Assembly (NCBI GenBank): GCA_913055745.1
Contig: CAJXJZ010000017.1
Coordinates: 1-32,402 of the forward strand
Origin: an uncultured bacterium
Lineage (GTDB): Bacteria > Hydrothermota > Hydrothermia > UBA1063 > CAJXJZ01
Reading direction: 5' to 3'
DNA length: 32,402 nt
A model generated the notes under the pieces. That model had not been told where the DNA came from, made no database searches, and was given only the letters and a program-made list of their open reading frames with translations. The stretch's first letter is position 1. The number at the start of each line of letters is the position of its first letter. The translations under genes and the position numbers were made by a program. Below, piece by piece: positions 9,156 through 18,145 of this stretch.

Positions 9156-9954
9156 TTTTTTTAGAAAGGAACTTGAAAAGGTGGCATTGTTTCCAGATAG
9201 GGAATTAAGGGATATTATATACCATCTTACAGGTAAAGACACACCTACTTTTCTTTTAAGTCCACCCTCTGAGATAGACATGGAAATGGTTATTGAAGAG
9301 ACCAAAAAGATTATAGAAAAACGAAAAAAAAAGGTTCCACTTGACTATATACTTGGAAAAAGTTTTTTCATGGATATTGAACTTAAAGTAAGTCCATCGG
9401 TTTTAATTCCCCGTCCTGACACAGAGGTTCTTGTAGAGGAAGTTTTAAAGCATAAACCCGGAGATGTTGTTGACATTGGAACAGGGTCTGGTAATATTGG
9501 CATTGTGCTTGCCAGGTATGGTTTTAAGGTAACAGGTACAGATATAAGTTATGCATCTTTGCAGATAGCAAAAAGTAATGCAAAATTAAATAAGGTGGAA
9601 ATAGAGACTAAATTATGTCCTTTTTTTGAATGTTTTAATAAGGGCATAAAGTTTGATTATATAGTCTCAAATCCACCATATATATCACCTAAGGAATATG
9701 AAAACCTGGATTTGGAGGTGAAACAAGAGCCTTATGAGGCTCTTGTTTCACCTTTAGATGGTCTTTGGCATTCTCTGAATATCTTAAGACAATCTAAGTG
9801 TTATTTAAAGAGGGGAGGGTATATATTTTTAGAGATTTCTTCCCTCAGGGCTGAGAAATACACACAGTTAGCACAGGAATTTGGTTATACTGATATAGAA
9901 CTTCTAAAGGATTTAAATGGAAATTACAGGGTTTTGAAAGCGAGGTGGATCTAA
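9133..9954 (+). CDS. prmC: release factor glutamine methyltransferase PrmC
   Basis: SAM-dependent methyltransferase that N5-methylates the Gln of the GGQ motif in release factors. The SAM-binding motif [12 protein letters not shown] and the substrate-glutamine motif NPPY (180-183 from this start) are both present, as is the HemK-type linker [11 protein letters not shown]...[11 protein letters not shown]. The frame is open back to an ATG at 9076, but that would overlap prfA by 80 bases and add residues unlike the family. TTG 9133 or 9142, following AAGGA, gives the usual ~270-residue length, so the start is uncertain. It overlaps the prfA end and is followed one base later by pgeF. Confidence 0.93.
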   Translation: MNPLNYYSFFRKELEKVALFPDRELRDIIYHLTGKDTPTFLLSPPSEIDMEMVIEETKKIIEKRKKKVPLDYILGKSFFMDIELKVSPSVLIPRPDTEVLVEEVLKHKPGDVVDIGTGSGNIGIVLARYGFKVTGTDISYASLQIAKSNAKLNKVEIETKLCPFFECFNKGIKFDYIVSNPPYISPKEYENLDLEVKQEPYEALVSPLDGLWHSLNILRQSKCYLKRGGYIFLEISSLRAEKYTQLAQEFGYTDIELLKDLNGNYRVLKARWI

Positions 9955-9955
9955 G

Positions 9956-10672
9956 ATGTCTTGGAAATTAGTTGAGAATGAAAGTACCTATCTTGAGTAT
10001 GATGACCCAGAGAGGGTTTTCAGGGTAATTGTATCCACAAAACTCTCCATAGGTCTCAAGGAACATATTGGATATAATTATATAAAGCACCTAAAACAGG
10101 TCCATTCTTCTCGGGTGTATTTAGTGGATAGTTCTACCATAGCTCACAAAATGGAAGGAGATGGTCTTATAACAAAGGAGAGGGGGCTTTTTATCGGAGT
10201 TAGGGTGGCAGATTGCTATCCTGTATTCCTTTTGGACTATAGCCAGCCTGCGATTGGCGTTTTACATGTTGGATGGAGAGGTGCAAAAGAGGGCATTATA
10301 TCCAAGGGCGTAAATAAACTTGTGCGCTATCTCGGAAGTGATCCTGATTCCATTCATGCAGTAATAGGACCCGGTATATGTGTAGAACATTACGAAGTAG
10401 GTAATGAGTTTAACAAAATCAGGAAATTTAAGCCGTTTTTGAAAAAGATAAAGGGCAAACTGCATTTTGACCTTCATGAATTTATAAAAAGTGACTTAAA
10501 AGACAATGATATTTATAATATCGTAGAATCTCCATACTGTACCTACGAAGAGGAAGAACTCTTCTGGTCTAAAAGAAGAGATGGTAAGATACTCGGTGAA
10601 ATGTGGGCTTTTGGTAAAATCAAAGAGTTTAATACCAATATACCTGTTCTTGGTAGCCTTATACCATTATAA
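9956..10672 (+). CDS. pgeF: YfiH/LACC1-type multicopper-fold purine nucleoside phosphorylase (PgeF)
   Basis: A 238-residue protein of the DUF152 'laccase domain' family. Members act on purine nucleosides and are linked to peptidoglycan editing in E. coli. The metal triad is visible as H50 (QVHSSR), C87 (VADCYPVFLLD) and H104 (LHVGWRGAKEG). GPGICVEHYEVG and the C-terminal CTYEEEELFWSKRRDG complete the family signature. The ATG follows the prmC stop by one base, so the two are probably co-translated. The choice between oxidase and phosphorylase activity rests on family knowledge. Confidence 0.9.
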   Translation: MSWKLVENESTYLEYDDPERVFRVIVSTKLSIGLKEHIGYNYIKHLKQVHSSRVYLVDSSTIAHKMEGDGLITKERGLFIGVRVADCYPVFLLDYSQPAIGVLHVGWRGAKEGIISKGVNKLVRYLGSDPDSIHAVIGPGICVEHYEVGNEFNKIRKFKPFLKKIKGKLHFDLHEFIKSDLKDNDIYNIVESPYCTYEEEELFWSKRRDGKILGEMWAFGKIKEFNTNIPVLGSLIPL

Positions 10673-10690
10673 TTATAAAGGAGAAGAAAA

Positions 10691-11596
10691 ATGAGGGTCA
10701 TTGCATTTGATATAGGTGGTACCAATATAGAGTTTGGTATTGTTGAAGATGGGACAATAAAGGAGCGTGGAAAAACAAGTTCCAAGGACATAAAAGATAA
10801 AAATACATTCGTACACATATTAAGGAATATCATACTTGCTGCTTCAAAGGATAGGAAAGTGGACGCTACGAGTGTAGGTATTGCAGGTTTAGTAAATCCT
10901 CAAAAAGGCGAAATTCTAATTTCTCCGAACCTGACATTCTTAAATGGTCTAAAATTAAAAGACGCACTTTCAGATATAACAGACTTTTATATTGACAATG
11001 ATGCAAATGTATATGCACTTGGTGAATGGAGGTATGGAGCAGGTGAGGGAAAGGACAATGTTGTGGTTTTAACACTTGGAACAGGCGTAGGTTCTGGAAT
11101 TATCGCAAATGGAAAACTCTTAAGGGGAGCAAACTTCTATGCTGGAGAGGCGGGTCATGTAATCATTGACTTTGGAGGACAGTGGTGCAAATGCGGCCAA
11201 AGAGGCTGCATTGAAAGTTACATAGGTGGGGATTACTTTCCATTGTTTGCAGAAAGGTTTTTGAGAAAAATGGGGAAGACATGTGATAAATGCACTATGG
11301 AAAAACTATATAAAATGGCATTAGAAGATGATAAAGATGCCCTCTATTTATTTAGTGAATACGGTAGATATATCGCTTTTGGACTTGTAAATATAATCCA
11401 TCTCTTAGACCCTGAGGTCATTGTTTTGGGAGGTGGTATAGCTGAAAGTTTTGAATTATTTAAGGATGCCATGATGGCTGAACTTAGAAGAAGGGTTATG
11501 GGATTTGAGAGGAGAAAACTCTCTATCAAAAAGGGCATTCTGGGAAATTTGGCAGGTATCTATGGGGGGTATGTACTTGCAAAAGAAAAAATGTAG
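10691..11596 (+). CDS. ROK family sugar kinase (glucokinase-like)
   Basis: A 301-residue ROK-family protein that phosphorylates a hexose with ATP; glucose is the commonest substrate, but N-acetylated sugars cannot be excluded. DIGGTN (7-12) is the ATP phosphate-binding loop. FYIDNDANVYALGE carries the catalytic Asp, TLGTGVGSGI is the second phosphate-binding motif, and GEAGHV...CKCGQRGCIESYIGG is the ROK zinc-site signature. There is no N-terminal helix-turn-helix, so it is a kinase and not a ROK repressor. AAGGAG precedes the ATG. Its 3' end overlaps the likely start of ruvX. Confidence 0.93.
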   Translation: MRVIAFDIGGTNIEFGIVEDGTIKERGKTSSKDIKDKNTFVHILRNIILAASKDRKVDATSVGIAGLVNPQKGEILISPNLTFLNGLKLKDALSDITDFYIDNDANVYALGEWRYGAGEGKDNVVVLTLGTGVGSGIIANGKLLRGANFYAGEAGHVIIDFGGQWCKCGQRGCIESYIGGDYFPLFAERFLRKMGKTCDKCTMEKLYKMALEDDKDALYLFSEYGRYIAFGLVNIIHLLDPEVIVLGGGIAESFELFKDAMMAELRRRVMGFERRKLSIKKGILGNLAGIYGGYVLAKEKM

Positions 11597-12005
11597 ATAC
11601 ATGGGCATTGATTATGGAGAACGGAGGATAGGTATTGCTATTACTGATGAACTACTCATGATGGCAAGACCTTACAAAGTTATAGACACAAAGAAAGAGG
11701 ACCCATATGATACCATCAAAAGCATAGTTTTAGAAAATAATGTATGTTTTATTGTTCTTGGGAATCCAATACACCTTGGGGGAGAGGAGAGTGAAATCTC
11801 TCTTAAAGTCAAGGAATTTAAGGCAGAACTTGAAAAAATATTAAAAGGCGTTGAGATTGTACTCTATGATGAAAGGTTTACATCAAAGATGGCAGAGAGG
11901 ATGCTAAGAAGTAGAAAAGTTGACCTTAGAAAATCCAAGGGAGAGATTGATATGTACGCTGCGGCATTTTTATTAGAGGAGTATATTGACTTTCGCAAGA
12001 GATGA
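11571..12005 (+). CDS. ruvX: YqgF/RuvX putative pre-16S rRNA nuclease / Holliday junction resolvase-like
   Basis: About 144 residues of the RNase H-like fold. The first catalytic Asp is in MGIDYGERRIGIAITDE, the family Gly loop in IVLGNP, the acidic YDERFTSKMAE follows, and the last acidic residue lies in KGEIDMYAAAFLLEEYI. In E. coli the family processes the 5' end of 16S rRNA. The open frame reaches back to 11505, but residues before RYMGIDYG look like antisense of the ROK gene. ATG 11571 or TTG 11577 (after GGGGGG) gives the usual length. The stop overlaps the mltG ATG (ATGA). Confidence 0.92.
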   Translation: MYLQKKKCRYMGIDYGERRIGIAITDELLMMARPYKVIDTKKEDPYDTIKSIVLENNVCFIVLGNPIHLGGEESEISLKVKEFKAELEKILKGVEIVLYDERFTSKMAERMLRSRKVDLRKSKGEIDMYAAAFLLEEYIDFRKR

Positions 12006-13009
12006 AAAAAATATTAATTGCTATTTTTTTACTCTTTCCAATTACTTTATTTTACGCGCTTTTTAGAGTACCTGTGGAAGGTCCTGTGCAATTTCCAGTA
12101 AAGAGAGGGGAGGACTTCAGAACAACTATGAGAAGGCTGAAAAGGGAACATATCATAAGGGATACATTCAGGTTTCTTGTTTTAGCAAGGATATTCCATT
12201 TAGATAAAAAAAGTAAATTCGGTTTCTATACATTTAAAAGGGACCTTCCTGAAATAAATGTACTTTTGAGGCTTACAGTGAAGGGTGCTCCACTTAAGGA
12301 ATTTTCAATACGCATCCCAGAAGGCTCCACACTTAAAAACATTGCTCCACTTTTTAGCAAGATTGGCATTGAGCCAGATTCTTTTTTAAGATACACAGAA
12401 GACACAGTTTTCATTAAAAAAGTTAAAAAATGCTGCAATTTAATGGATACGCCATCTACACTTGAGGGCTATCTTTATCCTGACACCTATATTTTTGCGT
12501 ATGGAGAAAGCGTTTACGATGTAGTATGCAAAATGCTGAGGAGGACATGCAGCGTTTTTGATAGCACTCTTATAAAGCGGATGCATGATATGGATTTCTC
12601 TATGCATGAAGTTCTTACCCTCGCTTCACTAATAGAAAAAGAAGCGATGGTAGACTCAGAGAGATATATAATATCAGGTGTATTTCACAATAGGCTGAGA
12701 AGGGGTATACCACTTGCCTCAAATCCCACACTTAACTATATTTTAGATAAAAATTATGGATGGCTACCTCGCTGGGCAATAAGAACAAAAAACCCTTATA
12801 ATACATATATTCATCCAGGCCTTCCACCTGGTCCCATTTGCGCCCCATCAAAAAAATCCATTATAGCAGCACTCTGGCCCAAAAAAGTAAATTATCTATA
12901 TTTTGTGGCAAGAGGAGATGGCACTCATCTTTTTGCCAGAACCTATAGAGAGCACAAGAAAAACATTCAATATGTTAAACGTCTTATGTTTAGTGGCCGA
13001 TCCCGTTAG
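12002..13009 (+). CDS. mltG: endolytic murein transglycosylase MltG
   Basis: Inner-membrane lytic transglycosylase that cuts nascent peptidoglycan and terminates glycan elongation. It has one N-terminal membrane anchor (about residues 4-20), a LysM-like region (IPEGSTLKNIAPLF), then the YceG domain. The landmarks are LEGYLYPDTYIF, the catalytic glutamate E212 in ASLIEKEA, NRLRRGIPLASNPT, and NPYNTY...GLPPGPICAPS. The 335-residue length is normal. It closes the plus-strand run; its stop overlaps by three bases the end of a small minus-strand gene, leaving no room for a terminator. Confidence 0.96.
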   Translation: MKKILIAIFLLFPITLFYALFRVPVEGPVQFPVKRGEDFRTTMRRLKREHIIRDTFRFLVLARIFHLDKKSKFGFYTFKRDLPEINVLLRLTVKGAPLKEFSIRIPEGSTLKNIAPLFSKIGIEPDSFLRYTEDTVFIKKVKKCCNLMDTPSTLEGYLYPDTYIFAYGESVYDVVCKMLRRTCSVFDSTLIKRMHDMDFSMHEVLTLASLIEKEAMVDSERYIISGVFHNRLRRGIPLASNPTLNYILDKNYGWLPRWAIRTKNPYNTYIHPGLPPGPICAPSKKSIIAALWPKKVNYLYFVARGDGTHLFARTYREHKKNIQYVKRLMFSGRSR

Positions 13010-13170
13010 AGTTTCTGTCCGGCGTTATAAAAGGTATTAAAAAAGTATATAATAAGGGCGAAACCGAAAAAGATAAGTAAAGGGTAGAGTAATCGGTGAG
13101 AAATAATATATACAATCACTGCAATGATAATACCGATAAAACCTATTAAGCCAGATATGATATGCAACAT
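13006..13170 (-). CDS. small two-helix membrane protein, 54 aa, unknown function
   Basis: A short frame starting at ATG 13170, one base after the aspS stop (TAATATG), and ending at TAA 13008-13006. It encodes MLHIISGLIGFIGIIIAVIV followed by a second hydrophobic block around YPLLIFFGFALIIYFF, with a charged or polar turn (SHRLL) between and a polar end (NAGQKL). This is a plausible two-helix hairpin in the inner membrane. There is no strong ribosome site, and the adjacency suggests termination-reinitiation from aspS. It resembles small AtpZ/AtpI-like or similar hairpin proteins only in topology, and no family is recognised. Composition and position support a gene; homology was not tested. Confidence 0.6.
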   Translation of the reverse strand: MLHIISGLIGFIGIIIAVIVYIISHRLLYPLLIFFGFALIIYFFNTFYNAGQKL

Positions 13171-13171
13171 A

Positions 13172-14878
13172 TTATTCTTTTATTATCTTAAGATGCAATT
13201 CTTCAAGTTGCTTATTAGAAATAAAATCAGGTGCTTTCTCGTACAATGCCTGAGCGCTTGTTGTTTTAGGAAAGGCAATAACATCCCTTATAGAATCAAG
13301 TTCAAGCATAACAGCAAGAAGTCTATCAAATCCTATGGCAATTCCTCCATGTGGTGGCCCACCAAATTCAAGTGCCTTTAGCAGGAATCCAAAGTTATCC
13401 TCTATCCTTTGTTCATCAATCCCAAGTATATTCAAAAGTTTAATCTGAAGGTCCTTTTTATGATTCCTTATTGAGCCAGAGCCCATCTCTATTCCATTGA
13501 TTACAAGGTCATATTGCTTTCCAATGACCCTGAGAGGGTCACTGTCAAGATATTTTAAGGTATCTTCCTTAGGCATGGTAAATATGTGATGTGCAGGTTC
13601 TATTTCTCCTGTATCAGGATTTTTCTCAAAAAGAGGAAAATCAACAACCCAGAGCACAGCGAAATCCGATTCTTTTTCTTCAAACCTGTAATTTACCATA
13701 TTCCTCAATATACCAGCGAGGTTGTAAACCTTTGTAACTTCATCACCAACAAGAAGATAGGTGCCGCTCTCGTACTCTCCTTCCATATATTTTGATAACT
13801 GGCCAGATAGATGCCTCCCGTCTGATTTAAACCATAAAAGGCCATGTGCACCCTCTTTTTTAAGTTCATTCTGAATACTATCTATTTCTCTTCTTGAAAG
13901 GTTTTTAGAACTCTTTATTCCCAAGATTCTGCCTTTATTTTCAATGATAGCATCCGCAATTCTGAACCCTTTATTAGAAAGAGCGTTTGTGAAATCAAGT
14001 ATCTTATTTGAATATCTTAAGTCAGGCTTGTCTGTTCCATACATCTTTTGGGATTCTGCGTAAGAAAGGCGCAAAAATGGCTTTTTTAACTTTACTCCAA
14101 TTAATTTATCAAAGAGAAAGGTTATGAGGTCTTCTGTAAGATTTAAAACATCATCAACATCTACAAATGACATCTCAAGGTCAATTTGAGTAAATTCAGG
14201 TTGTCTGTCAGCCCTTAAATCCTCATCCCTGAAACACCGTGCAATTTGAAAGTATCTATCAAATCCAGCAGACATAAGGACCTGCTTATAAAGCTGTGGA
14301 GATTGGGGTAGTGCATAGAATTTCCCTATATGTATCCTTGATGGAACAACGTAGTCCCGTGCGCCCTCTGGTGTGGATTTTGTAAGATAAGGGGTATCAA
14401 TTTCCAAGAATCTATGTTCATAAAGAAAGTCCCTTACAAGTTTCATAAGTTTGCTTCTTGCAATAATATTGTGCTGCATCTTTGGTCGTCTTAGGTCCAA
14501 AAATCTGTATTTTAATCTAACTTCCTCAGAAACATCTACTTTGTCTTCTGGAAGGAATGGGGGAGTAGGGGAGTCGTTTAATACTTCTAAATTCTTAATA
14601 ACAATCTCCAACTCTCCTGTTTTCATATCTTTATTGATCATATCTTCTGGCCTTTTCCTTACAACGCCTCTAATCTTCACAACATACTGTGTTTTAAGGT
14701 CTTTTGCACTTTCATAATAAGGTGAATCTGGTTCTGCTACACACTGAACCTCTCCTGTTATATCCCTTATATTCACAAAAATAAGGCCTCCGAGGTCTCT
14801 CACACGTCTCACCCATCCAAAAATGTTAATTTCCCTTCCTATATGTCCTGCATTAACCTCACCACAATAGGCTCTCAT
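13172..14878 (-). CDS. aspS: aspartyl-tRNA synthetase
   Basis: A class II synthetase that charges tRNA-Asp, 568 residues and of bacterial type with a GAD insertion. The N-terminal OB-fold anticodon domain begins CGEVNAGHIGREINIFGWV. The catalytic domain shows EGARDYVVPSR, motif 2 RCFRDEDLRADRQPEFTQID and motif 3 GGIAIGFDRLLAVM. The residue corresponding to E. coli Leu30 is also Leu (L29 in RVRDLGG), as in discriminating enzymes, where many non-discriminating ones have His. That hints at tRNA-Asp specificity but is only suggestive. A strong GGAGG site precedes the ATG. It lies three bases downstream of the prenyltransferase gene. Confidence 0.97.
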   Translation of the reverse strand: MRAYCGEVNAGHIGREINIFGWVRRVRDLGGLIFVNIRDITGEVQCVAEPDSPYYESAKDLKTQYVVKIRGVVRKRPEDMINKDMKTGELEIVIKNLEVLNDSPTPPFLPEDKVDVSEEVRLKYRFLDLRRPKMQHNIIARSKLMKLVRDFLYEHRFLEIDTPYLTKSTPEGARDYVVPSRIHIGKFYALPQSPQLYKQVLMSAGFDRYFQIARCFRDEDLRADRQPEFTQIDLEMSFVDVDDVLNLTEDLITFLFDKLIGVKLKKPFLRLSYAESQKMYGTDKPDLRYSNKILDFTNALSNKGFRIADAIIENKGRILGIKSSKNLSRREIDSIQNELKKEGAHGLLWFKSDGRHLSGQLSKYMEGEYESGTYLLVGDEVTKVYNLAGILRNMVNYRFEEKESDFAVLWVVDFPLFEKNPDTGEIEPAHHIFTMPKEDTLKYLDSDPLRVIGKQYDLVINGIEMGSGSIRNHKKDLQIKLLNILGIDEQRIEDNFGFLLKALEFGGPPHGGIAIGFDRLLAVMLELDSIRDVIAFPKTTSAQALYEKAPDFISNKQLEELHLKIIKE

Positions 14879-14881
14879 ATA

Positions 14882-15832
14882 TTACCTCCCAAAAAATGTA
14901 GGATATACATAATTAAAACGGCGTTCATAGTAAAGCCTCAAGAGTATAAGGATGATGATGCCTAATAAAAGAAAAATAGGGAACTTCAGACCTATTGTTA
15001 ACACAAATACAAAGGAAGATATCCTGTATGATACCTTTGCCATATAATCAGTGTCATCAAAGATAGCGATTACAAAGAGTATGAGACCAATAAGAGATGA
15101 TATAAGTATGTGTATATCCAGAATAATGAAAGCACCAATAAGTGCGTACAGCATAAAAACAGATGCCACTATCGTGGTATTTTTCTTTCCCATAAACACT
15201 CCAGAGGTTATAAGGCCTGCCTTTTTATCTCCTTCAATATCAGGTACAGTGGTATTAAGAAAAACAGCAACTATAAAGAAAAATAAAGGTAAAGAATAGA
15301 GGAGTGCTGAGAGTGTAATACGCCCTGTGCTTGACCAGCCTGCCAAATAGGATAATATACCATAGCCTATACCGTTGGAGAGTGCATCCAAAAAAGGCTT
15401 CCCTTTGAGTTGAAAAGGTGGGATTGAATACATTGCTCCTAAGATTAGGGAAATTATAAGGATAATAATAAAATCTTTTGAAGAGAACAAAATGCCTATA
15501 ACAAAAGATAAAATAGTAAGGACTCCTGCAAATATCCATGCACTTTTGATGCTTATGATATTGTATGGTATCAAAAATAATTTATTATTCGCAAGGTCAC
15601 TTTCTCTGTCATATATCTGATTAATAATGTATACAGCACCCATCAAAAGCGTATAGGATAAGAGATTAATCCAGAAGAGTTTTCCTGGAAGAAGTTTTAT
15701 AGAAAAAGACCCGAGTGCTTCTTCTGTAGCATAGCCAAGGAACATTGGTGCCCATAGTGGTATAAACAGTATGGGCCTCATTAAAAAGAAAAAATCATAA
15801 GATCTTAATGTTGTATCAATGTTCTTTCTCAT
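14882..15832 (-). CDS. UbiA family prenyltransferase
   Basis: A polytopic membrane enzyme (about nine hydrophobic helices) that transfers a prenyl group to an acceptor. The first Asp-rich motif is NQIYDRESDLANNK and the second is DIEGDKKAG; both bind prenyl diphosphate through Mg2+. FFLMRPILFIPLW is the usual N-terminal UbiA segment. The acceptor is not identifiable: quinone precursors, glycerol-phosphate lipids or polyprenyl-phosphate sugars are all possible. The frame also opens at ATG 15877, but that start has no ribosome site. ATG 15832 sits seven bases after a TAAAAT box and places the RP motif at residue 19, so it is preferred (316 residues). It probably leads an operon with aspS. Confidence 0.88.
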   Translation of the reverse strand: MRKNIDTTLRSYDFFFLMRPILFIPLWAPMFLGYATEEALGSFSIKLLPGKLFWINLLSYTLLMGAVYIINQIYDRESDLANNKLFLIPYNIISIKSAWIFAGVLTILSFVIGILFSSKDFIIILIISLILGAMYSIPPFQLKGKPFLDALSNGIGYGILSYLAGWSSTGRITLSALLYSLPLFFFIVAVFLNTTVPDIEGDKKAGLITSGVFMGKKNTTIVASVFMLYALIGAFIILDIHILISSLIGLILFVIAIFDDTDYMAKVSYRISSFVFVLTIGLKFPIFLLLGIIILILLRLYYERRFNYVYPTFFGR

Positions 15833-15839
15833 ACCTACA

Positions 15840-15867
15840 ATTTTATTCCAGAAAAAACGGACATCAA
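15840..15867 (-). promoter_or_regulatory. candidate leaderless promoter for the ubiA-like gene
   Basis: Read on the minus strand: TTGATG (15867-15862), a 16-base spacer, TAAAAT (15845-15840), then seven bases to ATG 15832. This matches the geometry of the other leaderless starts in the window. Confidence 0.5.
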
Positions 15868-15877
15868 AAAAGACCAT

Positions 15878-16187
15878 TATTCAGAATGAATGACGTTGAA
15901 AATGAAATCAATGCATCACCATAGAGATTATTGAAGTAGTAGCAGAGACCGAGCACCTCATATAAAGAATTTATCACATAATGTATCTTATGTTAACCAA
16001 TATAAATGCATGTATAGCAAAGAGTTTTGTAGATGCTACTTTTTTATTAAGGTTTACTTTTGATATATGGAATCTTTTTGCTTAGGTTTATAAAATGAAT
16101 GTGATCCTGTATAATTATAATGCGACTTATAGAGTTTGTAATGTATATTTATTGCTTAAATAATTATCAATATTTAGGAGAAATACT
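15878..16187. other. 310-bp non-coding region between divergent genes
   Basis: No coding frame or RNA gene is recognised. A tandem TATAATTATAAT (16110-16121) is palindromic enough to serve either strand and is the best -10 candidate for the deacetylase gene, although no good -35 is seen. TAGCA...TGCTA followed by TTTTTT (about 16015-16053) could form a weak hairpin. The deacetylase ribosome site AGGAG (16176-16180) ends the region. Confidence 0.5.
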
Positions 16188-16949
16188 TTGCGATGTAATA
16201 GGATCTTAATGTATCATAATATTTCCAGTAAATTTGAGTTATCATTTAGAAGTGTTAGTTCAAACTTACTAAAGAAACATCTTAAACTTTTAAAAAACAA
16301 GGGGTTTAATAATATAACAAAGTTGGATTTAATTAAAGGGGGATTATTTGATAACAAAAAGTCTGTATTTATTACCTTTGATGATGCCTACGAAGGAGTG
16401 TACTACTCTGCCCTTCCAGTAATGGAAGAATTTGGATTCTCAGCGGCAGTGTTTATCCCTGCTGGATATATTGGTAAATTCAATGAATGGGATTTTACGC
16501 CATTCAGTCGGTTAAGACATATGGACAAAAAAATGCTCATAAACCTATCAAAAAACGGCTGGGTTGTTGGCGCACATGGTTCTACCCATACTGACCTCAG
16601 AAAATGCTCAAATGGGTGTTTAAGAAGGGAGATCTGTGATTCAAAAAAGAAGATTGAAGATATTATAGGTGAAGAGGTTTTTCTTTTTGCCTATCCTTTT
16701 GGCCTTTACAATGAAAAGGTTATTGACATGGTAAAAAACTGTGGCTATAAGTACGCCTTTGCAACGGCAAATGGTATAACTAATAATAGGTATGCAATAA
16801 GTAGAATGGCTCTCTATTTTATAGATGCTTCTCCTATACCGCTTTTAAATGATAAGTATTGCAGGTTATATCTTTTTAGGAACAGGATTATTTCTTCACT
16901 CTCAGCACTTACACCCATCTACAAAAAGTACATAAATCATTTGTGGTAA
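16188..16949 (+). CDS. NodB-type polysaccharide deacetylase
   Basis: A 253-residue carbohydrate esterase family 4-like protein that removes N-acetyl (or O-acetyl) groups from glycans. The NodB motifs are TFDDAYEG with the metal Asp D66, AHGSTHTDL with metal ligands H130 and H134, and AYPFGLYNE. No signal peptide is seen, so it may act in the cytoplasm or at the membrane face during polysaccharide synthesis. The start is TTG, supported by AGGAG seven bases upstream and by the conserved ILMYH strand directly after it. It stands alone on the plus strand, and its 3' end overlaps the SLBB exporter gene by 13 bases. Confidence 0.9.
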   Translation: MRCNRILMYHNISSKFELSFRSVSSNLLKKHLKLLKNKGFNNITKLDLIKGGLFDNKKSVFITFDDAYEGVYYSALPVMEEFGFSAAVFIPAGYIGKFNEWDFTPFSRLRHMDKKMLINLSKNGWVVGAHGSTHTDLRKCSNGCLRREICDSKKKIEDIIGEEVFLFAYPFGLYNEKVIDMVKNCGYKYAFATANGITNNRYAISRMALYFIDASPIPLLNDKYCRLYLFRNRIISSLSALTPIYKKYINHLW

Positions 16950-18145
16950 GCAAAATAAAGTGTTAAAATGGTTAATATACCTTGAAGAATAGATACATAT
17001 TCAGCAAAGCGTTTTGTCCGTGAGTAGTTTACAATAATAACATCACCGTCTTCTGGTATAGTTGTCCTCTTGGCATTAATAAGGCTAAAGCCTCTAAGAA
17101 TTTTCACAGGGCCTGCATACTCTGTTTTTCCACCTGCTTTGGATATGTAGTAATCAACTGTTGCACCTTCAACATATGGAATAGATGTACCAGGGCGCAT
17201 TATCTCACCTGCTACAAGCACACCTCTTTGAAGTGGAAATATAAATATGGAGTCTTTTGGATTAACTTCAAAATCCAAAGAGGAAACTCGTTTTATTTTT
17301 CCATTTCTCTTTACAAAGACCTTGTTGCCAAGGATTTTAATATTTAAGTTCTTTCCTACAATATCTTCTAAAAAAGTATATATAGGTTGCGGTTTAGATA
17401 GTGGAACAGAAATTACCCTACTCCTTAAGGTAAAAGTTGTATTCAAAGTATCGCTTTTAATTGGTATAAAAATTGGTGATGAGAGAGGAGGCACAGAAAT
17501 ATCACCCACTATAAAGACACTACTATCTTCATTAATAGAAGGGACAAAGATTTTCTGAACCGATGAAATACTTCTATTATCCCTTGGTGAGTTCAGATGT
17601 TCAAAGGTGCCAAGATTGACTATTGTTGTATCATTTCCTGTAACAAGCATAATTTTTGCAAAGCATGCATTGCCTTTTAGACCACCGGATCTCCATAATG
17701 CATCCCCTATGGTTGAATTGGCAGGAAGGGTGTATATACCTGGATGATAAACAGCCCCTGAGATCTCTACGGATACCATCCTGGAGCCGATTAACATTAC
17801 CTTAAATGAATCCTTCTTATCCAAGAGCTTCTTTGAATAATAGGATAATGTATCAGAAAACTCTTTTATAGTAAGACCTGAAGCATTAACCACCCCAGAT
17901 ACCAAAAAAGTCTTCGTATTATAGGTATACTGTGGTACCTGAATATGTTCTTCTCCTTGTCCCCACGATGTATATATTGGCACATGTCCATCTGGTAATA
18001 CAGCGGTTTTTATACTCATACCAGTGGATTGGGATACAATTAGTATAGTGTCACCTGGGCCTAACACATAAAAGTTAGGATTTACCATGCCTGGCGTATA
18101 AGAATACGACAATAAAAAGTATATAAAAGCACTAAGAATGGTCAT
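16937..18145 (-). CDS. SLBB-domain polysaccharide export protein
   Basis: A 402-residue exported protein of the Wza-like polysaccharide biosynthesis/export class. A hydrophobic N-terminus (MTILSAFIYFLLSYSY) is probably a signal peptide. The Poly_export region begins at YVLGPGDTILIVSQ. SLBB units are visible at VEISGAVYHPGIYTLPANST and VAGEIMRPGTSIPYVEGAT. A C-terminal hydrophobic helix (ILQGILTILTLYFAY) is typical of FCB-type versions. It would form part of the envelope-spanning channel for capsule or exopolysaccharide. It starts 14 bases inside the end of ispG, behind a GAGGAA ribosome site, so it is co-transcribed with ispG. Confidence 0.87.
   Translation of the reverse strand: MTILSAFIYFLLSYSYTPGMVNPNFYVLGPGDTILIVSQSTGMSIKTAVLPDGHVPIYTSWGQGEEHIQVPQYTYNTKTFLVSGVVNASGLTIKEFSDTLSYYSKKLLDKKDSFKVMLIGSRMVSVEISGAVYHPGIYTLPANSTIGDALWRSGGLKGNACFAKIMLVTGNDTTIVNLGTFEHLNSPRDNRSISSVQKIFVPSINEDSSVFIVGDISVPPLSSPIFIPIKSDTLNTTFTLRSRVISVPLSKPQPIYTFLEDIVGKNLNIKILGNKVFVKRNGKIKRVSSLDFEVNPKDSIFIFPLQRGVLVAGEIMRPGTSIPYVEGATVDYYISKAGGKTEYAGPVKILRGFSLINAKRTTIPEDGDVIIVNYSRTKRFAEYVSILQGILTILTLYFAYHK

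Noticed and set aside
11505-11570. Longer ruvX start at 11505
   Set aside because: The extra residues come from the conserved 3' part of the ROK gene in another frame and do not fit the YqgF N-terminus.
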